A DNA stretch of 38,594 bases from positions 1-38,594 of the forward strand of contig UREN01000017.1 in NCBI GenBank assembly GCA_900546885.1. The letters are read 5' to 3'. The stretch is from an uncultured Oscillospiraceae bacterium (GTDB taxonomy: Bacteria > Bacillota > Clostridia > Oscillospirales > Ruminococcaceae). A program made the translations under genes and the position numbers. Below, in pieces: positions 7,954 to 14,174 of this stretch (its first letter is position 1; the number at the start of each line of letters is the position of its first letter). Under the pieces are notes generated by a model. It was not told the DNA's origin. It ran no database searches and saw nothing but the letters and a program-made list of their open reading frames with translations.

Positions 7954-8054
7954 CTTGGGCGTGCTGCGGCAGGAACCGTTGGTTTTGGGCCGGTCATTTT
8001 TGCGCATGACGCATTTAAAAAGCCCGGCAATCCTGGCGGATTGCCGGGCTTTTT
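7954..8054 (+). repeat. Dispersed ~100-nt repeat with terminator, copy 2
   Basis: Partner of 1889-1991. The shared region runs from CTTGGGCGTG to the end of the hairpin and again lies directly after a + strand gene. The stem has a C-G pair where copy 1 has T-A, the loop differs (TGGC instead of GTCA), and the conserved blocks GGTTTTGGGC and GACGCATT precede the stem at the same spacing to within one base. Confidence 0.7.
8017..8054 (+). terminator. Intrinsic terminator of the MalY/PatB gene
   Basis: Perfect 17-bp stem AAAAAGCCCGGCAATCC / GGATTGCCGGGCTTTTT with loop TGGC; the five 3' T residues form the U-tract. It is part of repeat copy 2. Confidence 0.88.
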
Positions 8055-8155
8055 GCACGCTGCCTTTCACTGAAAAAATGCCGCGCCCGGCCGGGCGCGG
8101 CCCCTTTTGGCAAAAGCGCGCGTCAAAAGGCGGTGCGCAAGTTTTCACAGTGTGG

Positions 8156-8161
8156 TATAAT
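8156..8161 (+). promoter_or_regulatory. -10 box of the AAA+ gene, with a ~200-nt structured leader
   Basis: TATAAT in the context GTGTGGTATAAT; no clear -35. The leader that follows (about 8168-8370) has no gene but several strong stems, the best being CGTGCGGGCAG / TGCCCGCACG near 8293-8320. No T-run follows any stem, and no riboswitch class was recognised. Confidence 0.5.
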
Positions 8162-8370
8162 AGCCACAAAGCGGCCTTTGCGCCAAAATGCCCGGCGGCT
8201 TTTCCAGCCGCTGTGCGGCAGCCGGGAAAGCGGCTACCGCTTCCTGCCCGCCTGTGCCGGGCACGGCAGCTTGGAACACACACGGCCGGCCGCGTGCGGG
8301 CAGCCCTGCCCGCACGGCGCACCGGCCTGCACAACGCCCGCGGCCATTGGGCCGCAGAAGGGAACGCGCC

Positions 8371-10554
8371 ATGAAAAATGACATTGACGAACTGTTGAAC
8401 CGCGCCTTTGGCCGCCGCACGGCGCCTGAGGCAAAGCCGCAGCTCACGCTGGAGCCGCAGCCCACAGCGCCCACGCGCAGGCGGGCTGCACAGAAAACGC
8501 CGCCTTCGCCGCAGAAAGCTGCGCCCAAAAAGCCGGGTGCGGGCCAAAAGCGCGCGCCCCAGGCGGCACACAGCAGCGCGCCGGGCAGCGCCTTTGGGCA
8601 AAGCGCGCAGGCTGTGGACGCCCTGCAGAAAAGCGTGCGGGACATGAGCGAATTTCTGGACAAAACGGCCGCCGCACAGCGCGCAGAGCTGGAGGCCATG
8701 AACCAAAGCGCCCTGGAGGACATTGCACGCATCCGGCGCGAGGTGAACACCCCGGCCGTGCAGAACCTTGCGCGCGGCGCGGGCGAAAGCGCGCCCACCC
8801 CGGGTGTGGCGGGCGCCGGGGCCGAGGCCTTCCACGGCCTGGAGGAAGAGCTGGGCCGCACCGTGCTGGGCCAGCCGGAATACTGCAAAGCTTTGTGCGT
8901 GGCGCTGAAGCGCCCCTTTGTAATGGGCACAGCCGCACAGGGCCCGCGCAGCGCCTTTCTCATTGCGGGGCCGCAGGGCACGGGCCGCCGCCTGGGGCTG
9001 GAAGAGGCCGTGCGCCAGCTGCACCGGCGCCGCGCCTTTGCAAGCGGCGGCATCGCCTGGGTAGACCTTGCCCTTTACCCCACCCCCGCACAGGAAAAAC
9101 TGTTTTTGCAGGACGTGTACGCCGCGCTTTGCTCGGACGCAGAGGTGGTGGTGTTCCAAAACCACACCGAATGCCACAAGGGCCTGCTGGCCGTGGTGGC
9201 AAACCTGTTCAGCCAGGGCGAAAGCCCCCTGGCCGGGCGCTATGTGCTGCAGAACGGGCGGCTTATCGACGCGGGCACGGCCCTTGTGCCGGACGCCGTG
9301 GCCAGCCTTTCGGCCCGCGGCAAATATCTTGTGCTGTTCACAGAGCTTGCGCCCGCCCGGCTTGTAGATTCCTTCGGCGCGCCGTTTCTGGCCGCGCTTG
9401 CCGATGTGTGTGAAACGCACCCCCTTTCGCCCGAGGCGCTGGGCGCCATTGCCGAAGTGAAGGGCAAGGCGCTGTGCACCGCGGCAGAAAAGAACCTGGG
9501 CTTTTCCCTTTCCGGCGCGCAAAGCCTTGCCGGGCCCGCCGTGGCCGCCTGCGGCACCGCGGGCAGCGCCGGGCCGCTGGGTGAATTTTACCGCAAAGCC
9601 TACCGCGCGCTGGCGCAGTATAAGCTGATGGAAAACGCCGCCGGGCCTGTGGCCCTCAGCGTGCAGGACGGCCAGCCCTTTGCCGATTTTGGCAAGGGCC
9701 CGGCGCCGCTGTTCGGCCTTTTGCCGCAAAGCCCGGGCGGCGCCGCGCTGGAAGAGGTGAAGCAAGAGCTGAACGCCCTTGTGGGCCTTGCCCCGGTAAA
9801 GGAATATGTGCTGCGGCTGGAACAGAACGTGCGCTTGCAGCAGCGCCGCGCCGCCCAGGGCCTGAAGGCGGGCAGCGTGGCCATGCACATGATTTTTACC
9901 GGCAACCCCGGCACGGGCAAAACCACCATTGCGCGCCTGATCAGCAAATATCTCAAGGCCGCCGGCGTGCTGGCGGGCGGGCAGCTGGTGGAGGTGACAA
10001 GGGCAGACCTTGTGGGCAAATATGTGGGGCACACGGCGCCGCTTACCACCCAGGTGATGAACAGCGCGCTGGGCGGCGTGCTGTTTATTGACGAGGCCTA
10101 CAGCCTGTACCGCGGAAAGGACGATTCCTTCGGCCTGGAGGCCATCGACACCCTTGTAAAGGGCATGGAAGACCACCGCGACGAACTGGTGGTTATTCTG
10201 GCGGGTTACACCAAGGAGATGCAGGCCTTTCTGGGCGCCAACAGCGGGCTGCAAAGCCGCTTTCCAAACGTGGTGGAATTTCCCGATTACACGGGCGCCG
10301 AGCTGCTGCAAATTTTAAAGCTTCAGGCAAAGGGCCGCGGCTATGTGCTGGACGCGCGCTGCGAAACGCCGCTTTTGGCCTATTTCAACGCCGTGCAGCT
10401 GGCCCGCGCGCGGCAGGCCGGCAACGGCCGCCTGGCGCGCAACAAGCTGGAAGAGGCCATTTTGTCCGCCGCGCGCCGCACGGCCGCAGACGAAACGGCA
10501 GACCTCTCCCTGCTTGTGCCGGAAGATTTTGATTTGTCTGACGTGAACGGCTGA
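8371..10554 (+). CDS. Tandem AAA+ ATPase, CbxX/CfqX (SpoVK-like) family
   Basis: 727-aa protein. Residues ~1-100 are a low-complexity Ala/Pro/Lys/Arg-rich segment, followed by a likely coiled coil. Residues ~150-400 look like a first AAA+ module, with GPQGTGRR (~200-207) in the place of Walker A: the P-loop lysine is replaced by arginine and no standard Walker B is visible, so it is probably inactive. Residues ~460-727 are a canonical CbxX-type AAA+ domain: GNPGTGKTT (511-519), Walker B GVLFIDEAY (~569-577), and the sensor/arginine region GLQSRFPNVVEF. CbxX-family proteins remodel partner enzymes (Rubisco activase CbbX) or act in sporulation (SpoVK). The target here is unknown. The ATG at 8371 follows AGAAGGGA. 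The single-domain SpoVK is only about 320 aa, so this is an enlarged relative. Confidence 0.82.
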   Translation: MKNDIDELLNRAFGRRTAPEAKPQLTLEPQPTAPTRRRAAQKTPPSPQKAAPKKPGAGQKRAPQAAHSSAPGSAFGQSAQAVDALQKSVRDMSEFLDKTAAAQRAELEAMNQSALEDIARIRREVNTPAVQNLARGAGESAPTPGVAGAGAEAFHGLEEELGRTVLGQPEYCKALCVALKRPFVMGTAAQGPRSAFLIAGPQGTGRRLGLEEAVRQLHRRRAFASGGIAWVDLALYPTPAQEKLFLQDVYAALCSDAEVVVFQNHTECHKGLLAVVANLFSQGESPLAGRYVLQNGRLIDAGTALVPDAVASLSARGKYLVLFTELAPARLVDSFGAPFLAALADVCETHPLSPEALGAIAEVKGKALCTAAEKNLGFSLSGAQSLAGPAVAACGTAGSAGPLGEFYRKAYRALAQYKLMENAAGPVALSVQDGQPFADFGKGPAPLFGLLPQSPGGAALEEVKQELNALVGLAPVKEYVLRLEQNVRLQQRRAAQGLKAGSVAMHMIFTGNPGTGKTTIARLISKYLKAAGVLAGGQLVEVTRADLVGKYVGHTAPLTTQVMNSALGGVLFIDEAYSLYRGKDDSFGLEAIDTLVKGMEDHRDELVVILAGYTKEMQAFLGANSGLQSRFPNVVEFPDYTGAELLQILKLQAKGRGYVLDARCETPLLAYFNAVQLARARQAGNGRLARNKLEEAILSAARRTAADETADLSLLVPEDFDLSDVNG

Positions 10555-10583
10555 CGCCGCGCTGTTCCGGCGCGTTTGCTTTG

Positions 10584-10620
10584 CGTCACACCGGCGGCTG
10601 TGTGCCCGGCCGGTGTGACG
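10584..10620 (+). terminator. 12-bp stem-loop after the AAA+ gene
   Basis: CGTCACACCGGC (10584-10595) and GCCGGTGTGACG (10609-10620) pair perfectly around a 13-nt loop. The following GCCTTCTTTG is only moderately T-rich, so it may be a weak terminator or mRNA-end stabiliser ahead of the stronger one at 10643. Confidence 0.45.
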
Positions 10621-10642
10621 GCCTTCTTTGCCGGTTTTCAGT

Positions 10643-10682
10643 AAAACAGGGGCTGCCCCGGCGGGGTGGCCCCTGTTTTTTG
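10643..10682 (+). terminator. Bidirectional intrinsic terminator between convergent genes
   Basis: AAAACAGGGGC (10643-10653) pairs with GCCCCTGTTTT (10669-10679), followed by T residues on +. The mirrored A-run gives a T-run on the minus strand, so it can also end the MATE transcript. Confidence 0.85.
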
Positions 10683-10725
10683 CGCGCAGGAGACAATGGG
10701 AAACGCAATTCCTCTCTGCCAAAGG

Positions 10726-12051
10726 TTATTTTTGCAGCGCGGGCTGCCTGCGCCTGCTGCGCACATACAGCACACAGCCCAGCGCCGTGCACACGGCCTC
10801 GGCCACAGGCACCGTAAGCCACACGCCCGTCATGCCCCACGCGGCCGCCATGGCGAAGGCCAGCGGCACCAGCAGCACAAAGCCGCGCAACAGCGAAAGC
10901 ACCTGCGCGGGCAGCGCGTGCTCTACCGCCGGGAAATAGGTGCAGAACACGATGTTTGCCCCCATAAACACGGCGCCTGCAAAATACAGGCGCAGGCCCT
11001 GCACCGCAATGCGCAGCAGCCCGGCGTCGTTTTCGCTGTTGAAAACCTGTGCCACAGGCCGGGCAAACACAAACAGCCCCAAAAACAGCGCAGCCGAAAC
11101 GCCAAGCGCAGCCACCATGGCCCAGCGCAAAAGGCGGTGCGCCGCCTGCGGTTTGCCCTCGCCCCAGGCGCGGCTTGCCAGCGGCTGCATGCCCTGGCCC
11201 AGCCCTGTGTAAATGGCCGCCGCCACCAGCGAGATGTTGGCCACCACCCCATAGGCGGCCACGCCCGTGCTGCCTTCCAGCCGCAGGATGATGCTGTTAA
11301 AGGTAATCATCACCACACCAGAGGAAAGCTGCGCCAGATAGGCCGGCAGCCCCAGCCAAACAATGGTCCCTGCCATGCCGGCGTTTGGGTGCAGCCGCCG
11401 GGCATGAAAGCCCCGGCGCGGCGAAAACCAGTGCGGCAAAAGAACCAGAATGCCCAACACCGGCGAGAGGCCCGTGGCAAAAATGGCGCCAAACATGCCC
11501 ATGCCCAGGGGGAAGATAAAGACGTAATCCAGCACAATATTGGAAAAGCTGCCAATCACGGTGGATAGCATGGCCAGCCGCGGGTTGCCATCGTTGCGCA
11601 CAAAGCACACCAGCACCCCGTTGAAGATAAACGCCGGCGAAAACAGCAGCATCACCTGCAGGTAAGTTTGCGTCATGCCGGCCACATCGCCGGACGCCCC
11701 CAGCAGGGCCGTCAGGCGCCCGGAGGCAAACACCCCCAGCAGCATCCCCACGGCCGAGCACACGGCGGCCATGCCCAGCGCATAGCCAAACGCCTCGTCT
11801 GCACCGCGCGCGTCGCCCCGGCTTTTGCACACAGCATACCGCGTGGCCCCGCCCATTCCCAGCAAAAGCCCCGCGCCGTAAACAAAGTTGTAAACCGGTA
11901 TGGCAAGGTTCAGCGCGGCAAGCCCCTGTGTGCCAAGCCCCTGCGCCACAAAAAAGGTGTCTGCCAAAATATAGCAGGAATTCGCCAGCATGCCGCCCAC
12001 GCTCATCAATGTGTACTTGGCAAACACATGCAGCATGTGCCTGTCGTTCAT
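10726..12051 (-). CDS. MATE-family multidrug/organic-cation efflux transporter
   Basis: 441-aa inner-membrane protein with about 12 hydrophobic helices in two homologous halves, typical of MATE (DinF/MepA-like) Na+ or H+ antiporters. The N-terminal helix carries the common pattern SVGGMLANSCYILADTFFVA, and the second half repeats it (WLGLPAYLAQLSSG). The ATG at 12051 has a good GGAGGG site. An in-frame TTG at 12174 would add 41 residues but would begin inside the regulatory leader without a ribosome binding site, so it was not used. The gene has its own sigma-A promoter and a terminator hairpin in the leader, suggesting attenuation. MATE genes controlled by guanidine riboswitches are known in Clostridia, so the substrate may be guanidinium-like or a drug (inference). 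Confidence 0.88.
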   Translation of the reverse strand: MNDRHMLHVFAKYTLMSVGGMLANSCYILADTFFVAQGLGTQGLAALNLAIPVYNFVYGAGLLLGMGGATRYAVCKSRGDARGADEAFGYALGMAAVCSAVGMLLGVFASGRLTALLGASGDVAGMTQTYLQVMLLFSPAFIFNGVLVCFVRNDGNPRLAMLSTVIGSFSNIVLDYVFIFPLGMGMFGAIFATGLSPVLGILVLLPHWFSPRRGFHARRLHPNAGMAGTIVWLGLPAYLAQLSSGVVMITFNSIILRLEGSTGVAAYGVVANISLVAAAIYTGLGQGMQPLASRAWGEGKPQAAHRLLRWAMVAALGVSAALFLGLFVFARPVAQVFNSENDAGLLRIAVQGLRLYFAGAVFMGANIVFCTYFPAVEHALPAQVLSLLRGFVLLVPLAFAMAAAWGMTGVWLTVPVAEAVCTALGCVLYVRSRRRQPALQK

Positions 12052-12088
12052 GAAAAAATCCCTCCGTGCAGCCGCCGCACAGACAAAC

Positions 12089-12179
12089 AAAAAAAGTGCC
12101 CTCTGTTTCGCATCTCCATGGCCTACTGATGCGAAACCTGGCACTTGTTGCCCGGCGGCAAGCTTTGTGTTCAATTTTA
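12089..12179 (-). promoter_or_regulatory. Leader attenuator of the MATE gene, candidate guanidine-IV (mepA) riboswitch
   Basis: Transcription from the promoter at 12186-12214 should start near 12179. The leader first forms a small hairpin (12144-12162, UUGCC-GCCG-GGCAA flanked by CUUG/CAAG). It then forms a long intrinsic terminator: AAGTGCC / GGCACTT at the base and the perfect 10-bp GTTTCGCATC / GATGCGAAAC above it (12094-12146), followed by T7 (12095-12089). The bases AAG are shared by the 3' side of the first hairpin and the 5' arm of the terminator, so the two compete. Two hairpins with a possible loop-loop contact (GCC with GGC) directly before a MATE gene match what I recall of guanidine-IV riboswitches; the consensus could not be checked. 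Confidence 0.6.
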
Positions 12180-12185
12180 TGTGAA

Positions 12186-12214
12186 ATCATACCAGACGCG
12201 CCCGCGCCTGTCAA
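12186..12214 (-). promoter_or_regulatory. Sigma-A promoter of the MATE gene
   Basis: On the minus strand TTGACA (12214-12209), 17-bp spacer, TATGAT (12191-12186): almost consensus. It fixes the 5' end of the regulated leader at about 12179, 128 nt before the start codon. Confidence 0.88.
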
Positions 12215-12240
12215 GGCTTTTTTTCGCGCCCGCGGCGTGC

Positions 12241-12324
12241 AAAGGGCCGGTGTTCTCCATCCTTCCGGCCATTGTGGGATACCTATTCACCGGCGGTGTG
12301 GTGGCCGGGGCCGTGAAGGCCTGA
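12241..12324 (+). pseudogene. Possible 3' remnant of a membrane-protein gene
   Basis: Read from 12241 in frame, this stretch encodes 27 residues ending in a TGA. They resemble the last transmembrane helix of a transporter (SILPAIVGYLFTGGVVAG, then AVKA). There is no start, no ribosome binding site and no matching upstream frame, because the MATE promoter occupies that DNA on the other strand. It may be the tail of a gene lost by rearrangement, or chance. I do not recognise the family. Confidence 0.3.
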
Positions 12325-12352
12325 GCACAACCATGCCGCAGCCTCAGAAGGC

Positions 12353-12396
12353 AAAAAACAGCGGCGCCCCGGGGTTATGCCCCGGGGTGCCGCTTT
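12353..12396 (-). terminator. Intrinsic terminator of ferritin
   Basis: On the minus strand GCGGC-A-CCCCGGGG, loop CATAA, CCCCGGGG-C-GCCGC, then TGTTTTTT. The stem has one G-T wobble. It lies about 38 nt past the ferritin stop. Confidence 0.88.
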
Positions 12397-12433
12397 GTTG
12401 ATTGCCTGTTCCTTGTCACACAGGCCAAAAGGT

Positions 12434-12946
12434 TTACAGCGTCAGGCTGGGTGCGGTGTAAACACGCGCTTTCAGCTCGGCATCCAGCATATACAGGCCT
12501 TTTGCGTCCGTGCCAAACAGCTCCATCTTGGTGATGAGGTCGTTGGCGTTGGTCTCTTCTTCGCCCTGCTCTTTCACAAACCAATCGAGGAACTGCATGG
12601 TGCGGTAATCGTTCCCCTTCTGCGCGGCAGCATACAGCGCATGAATCAGGCTTGTCACATACTCCTCATGCTCCAGGCCGGCCTTCAGCGGGTCCATCAA
12701 AGTGTCCATGGGCACATCCGGTTTGGCAATGGCGTCCAGCGTCACGCGCACATTGTTGTTCTGCAAATACTGCATGAACAGCAGGGCGTGGTCGCGCTCT
12801 TCCTGCGCCTGCACATTGTACCAGTTGGCAAAACCGTCCAGGCCTTTGCTTTTATAAAAATTCGAAAAATCCAAATACAGGTAGGCAGAGTAAAACTCCT
12901 TGTTCACCTGCTCGTTCAAAAGCTGCTTCACATTGCTGTCTAACAT
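12434..12946 (-). CDS. ftnA: Non-haem ferritin (iron storage)
   Basis: 170-aa four-helix-bundle ferritin that oxidises Fe(II) at a di-iron centre and stores it as a mineral in a 24-subunit cage. Every expected FtnA ferroxidase residue is present at the canonical position: Glu17, Tyr24, Glu50, His53 (EERDH), Glu94 and Gln127. No Cys/Met haem ligand of the bacterioferritin type is evident. The ATG at 12946 is preceded by AAAGGAGA. The gene has its own promoter, overlapped by a Fur-box-like palindrome, so transcription should respond to iron. It is followed by a strong terminator. The neighbouring metal exporter gene (13044-13904) lies upstream on the same strand but is transcribed separately. 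Confidence 0.96.
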   Translation of the reverse strand: MLDSNVKQLLNEQVNKEFYSAYLYLDFSNFYKSKGLDGFANWYNVQAQEERDHALLFMQYLQNNNVRVTLDAIAKPDVPMDTLMDPLKAGLEHEEYVTSLIHALYAAAQKGNDYRTMQFLDWFVKEQGEEETNANDLITKMELFGTDAKGLYMLDAELKARVYTAPSLTL

Positions 12947-12974
12947 GGCAAATTCTCCTTTCAAACATTACTAT

Positions 12975-12989
12975 TGATAACTATTATCA
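12975..12989 (-). promoter_or_regulatory. Fur-box-like operator on the ferritin promoter
   Basis: TGATAATAGTTATCA on the minus strand differs from the 7-1-7 Fur consensus (TGATAATnATTATCA) at one base. It touches the -10 box and covers the start of transcription, where bound regulator would block RNA polymerase. Confidence 0.7.
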
Positions 12990-13016
12990 GTATAGCGCGC
13001 TTTCTGTTTTTGTCAA
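12989..13016 (-). promoter_or_regulatory. Sigma-A promoter of ferritin
   Basis: TTGACA (13016-13011), 16-bp spacer, TATACT (12994-12989) on the minus strand, starting just 28 bp after the exporter gene stop. Confidence 0.85.
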
Positions 13017-13043
13017 GGCGTCCGGCCGCAGTGCAGAACCGTT

Positions 13044-13904
13044 TCAGCCAAACAGCCCGGCCACCATGCCGGCGCACACGCCCAGCACATACAAAAGCCC
13101 GACAATGAACACGTTTTGCTTTACACTTTTATTGGCGCGGAACAGAACGGCAAGCCCCACGCCCGCCGAGGTAGAGAGCCCTGCCACAGCCCCGGCAAAC
13201 GAAAGCTGCCCCGCAGCATACAGCTGCGTCAGCAAAATGCTGGCCGCGCAGTTGGGCACAAGGCCCACCAGGCCCGCCAGCACAGGCTGCCAAAGCCCGG
13301 CGCGGGCCACAAAGCTGCCAATGGCATCGGCGCCCACCGCATGCACCACGGCGCCCAGCACCAGGTTGAACAGAAAAATATACACAAAAATATGCAGCGT
13401 GTGGCGCAGCGCCGCCACAAAAACCGATTGTTTTGCCTCGTGGTCGTGGCAGTCTACATCGCCGGCATGGCCGGAGAACCCGCCGCGCAAATTCTGCGGC
13501 ACGGCCTTTTTCAGCACCACGTCCAGCAGAAAGCCGGCCGCCACTGCCGCCAAAAGTTTGGCTGCCAAAAGCTTTGCCAGCGCCCCCCACTGGCCGGGCA
13601 TGGCTGCCAGGATGGGCACGGCCTCGTCCGAAGTGGCAATAAACACTGCAATCAGTGTGCCCAGGGTAATAACCTTCGAGCCGTACAGGTTTGCCGCCAT
13701 GGCGGAAAACCCGCACTGCGGCACAAGCCCCAGCGCCGCGCCCGGCAAAAAGCCAAAGCGCCCGCCGCCCGCCAGCACACGCTCAACCGTCTCGGAATGG
13801 CGGTGCTCTAAAAATTCAATCAGCAGGTAGGCTGCGAACAAAAACGGCAGCATCTTGACGCTGTCTTCCAGCGCGTGATGCAACACTTCCCATATCATTT
13901 CCAA
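13044..13904 (-). CDS. Putative 10-TM heavy-metal/manganese exporter (ArsP_2/DUF2899-like)
   Basis: 286-aa membrane protein made of two related halves. Each half has helices with a Gly-Pro-Cys signature: LGLVPQCGFSAMAANLY in the first and VGLVPNCAASILLTQLY in the second. This inverted-repeat pattern is typical of the 'putative 10TM heavy-metal exporter' family, often annotated as an arsenic or manganese efflux protein. A hydrophilic loop between the halves (around residues 143-157) is rich in His and Asp (HAGDVDCHDHE), suggesting metal binding. I chose the TTG at 13904 because GAGGAA lies 8 nt upstream; an ATG two codons later is possible. It sits upstream of, but is read separately from, the Fur-box ferritin gene. 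The metal substrate is inferred, not shown. Confidence 0.72.
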   Translation of the reverse strand: MEMIWEVLHHALEDSVKMLPFLFAAYLLIEFLEHRHSETVERVLAGGGRFGFLPGAALGLVPQCGFSAMAANLYGSKVITLGTLIAVFIATSDEAVPILAAMPGQWGALAKLLAAKLLAAVAAGFLLDVVLKKAVPQNLRGGFSGHAGDVDCHDHEAKQSVFVAALRHTLHIFVYIFLFNLVLGAVVHAVGADAIGSFVARAGLWQPVLAGLVGLVPNCAASILLTQLYAAGQLSFAGAVAGLSTSAGVGLAVLFRANKSVKQNVFIVGLLYVLGVCAGMVAGLFG

Positions 13905-14004
13905 AAGCTGTATTCCTCATTTCCCGGTGCAAAAGGGCGGGCTGCGCCCTGTATGAACCGCATTTTCCGGCAAAACGGGCCGCTGCGCCCGCTTTCTGTT
14001 TTTT

Positions 14005-14033
14005 ATTATAAAGGCAGGCCGGCCGGAATGCAA
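14005..14033 (-). promoter_or_regulatory. Candidate promoter of the metal exporter
   Basis: On the minus strand TTGCAT (14033-14028), 17-bp spacer, TATAAT (14010-14005). The -10 is perfect and the -35 weak. It lies about 100 bp before the start codon and downstream of the hairpin at 14057-14093. Confidence 0.5.
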
Positions 14034-14056
14034 ACACACACCTTTGCGCAAAATGC

Positions 14057-14093
14057 AAAAAAACGCGGGCTGCCGCTTGCATAGCAGCCCGCG
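14057..14093 (-). terminator. Orphan intrinsic terminator between divergent genes
   Basis: On the minus strand CGCGGGCTGC pairs with GCAGCCCGCG (10 bp, loop TATGCAAGCG) and is followed by TTTTTTT. It lies between the divergent exporter and hydrogenase genes, where no minus-strand gene needs terminating. It may end a small leader RNA or act as an attenuator for the exporter. Confidence 0.7.
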
Positions 14094-14106
14094 GGCATGG
14101 TATGAT
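14077..14106 (+). promoter_or_regulatory. Candidate promoter of the hydrogenase gene
   Basis: TATGAT (14101-14106) preceded by TGG (extended -10 context), with TTGCAT (14077-14082) 18 bp upstream. The -35 region overlaps the orphan hairpin. No Rex-type operator was recognised. Confidence 0.45.
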
Positions 14107-14174
14107 AACACCGCAGTACGACACATTTTTTATCACTTCCCGGAACGGGAGGCAGCAAAAGGAGTTTTATTTTC

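Noticed and set aside
7540..10311. A 923-codon open frame on the minus strand opposite the AAA+ gene
   Set aside because: It is antisense to a gene with clear Walker motifs, has a Gln/His/Gly/Arg-biased composition and no domain; it is a by-product of GC-rich third positions.
12052..12174. In-frame TTG that would extend the MATE protein through its leader
   Set aside because: No ribosome binding site, and the DNA is explained by the attenuator hairpins; the ATG at 12051 has GGAGGG.
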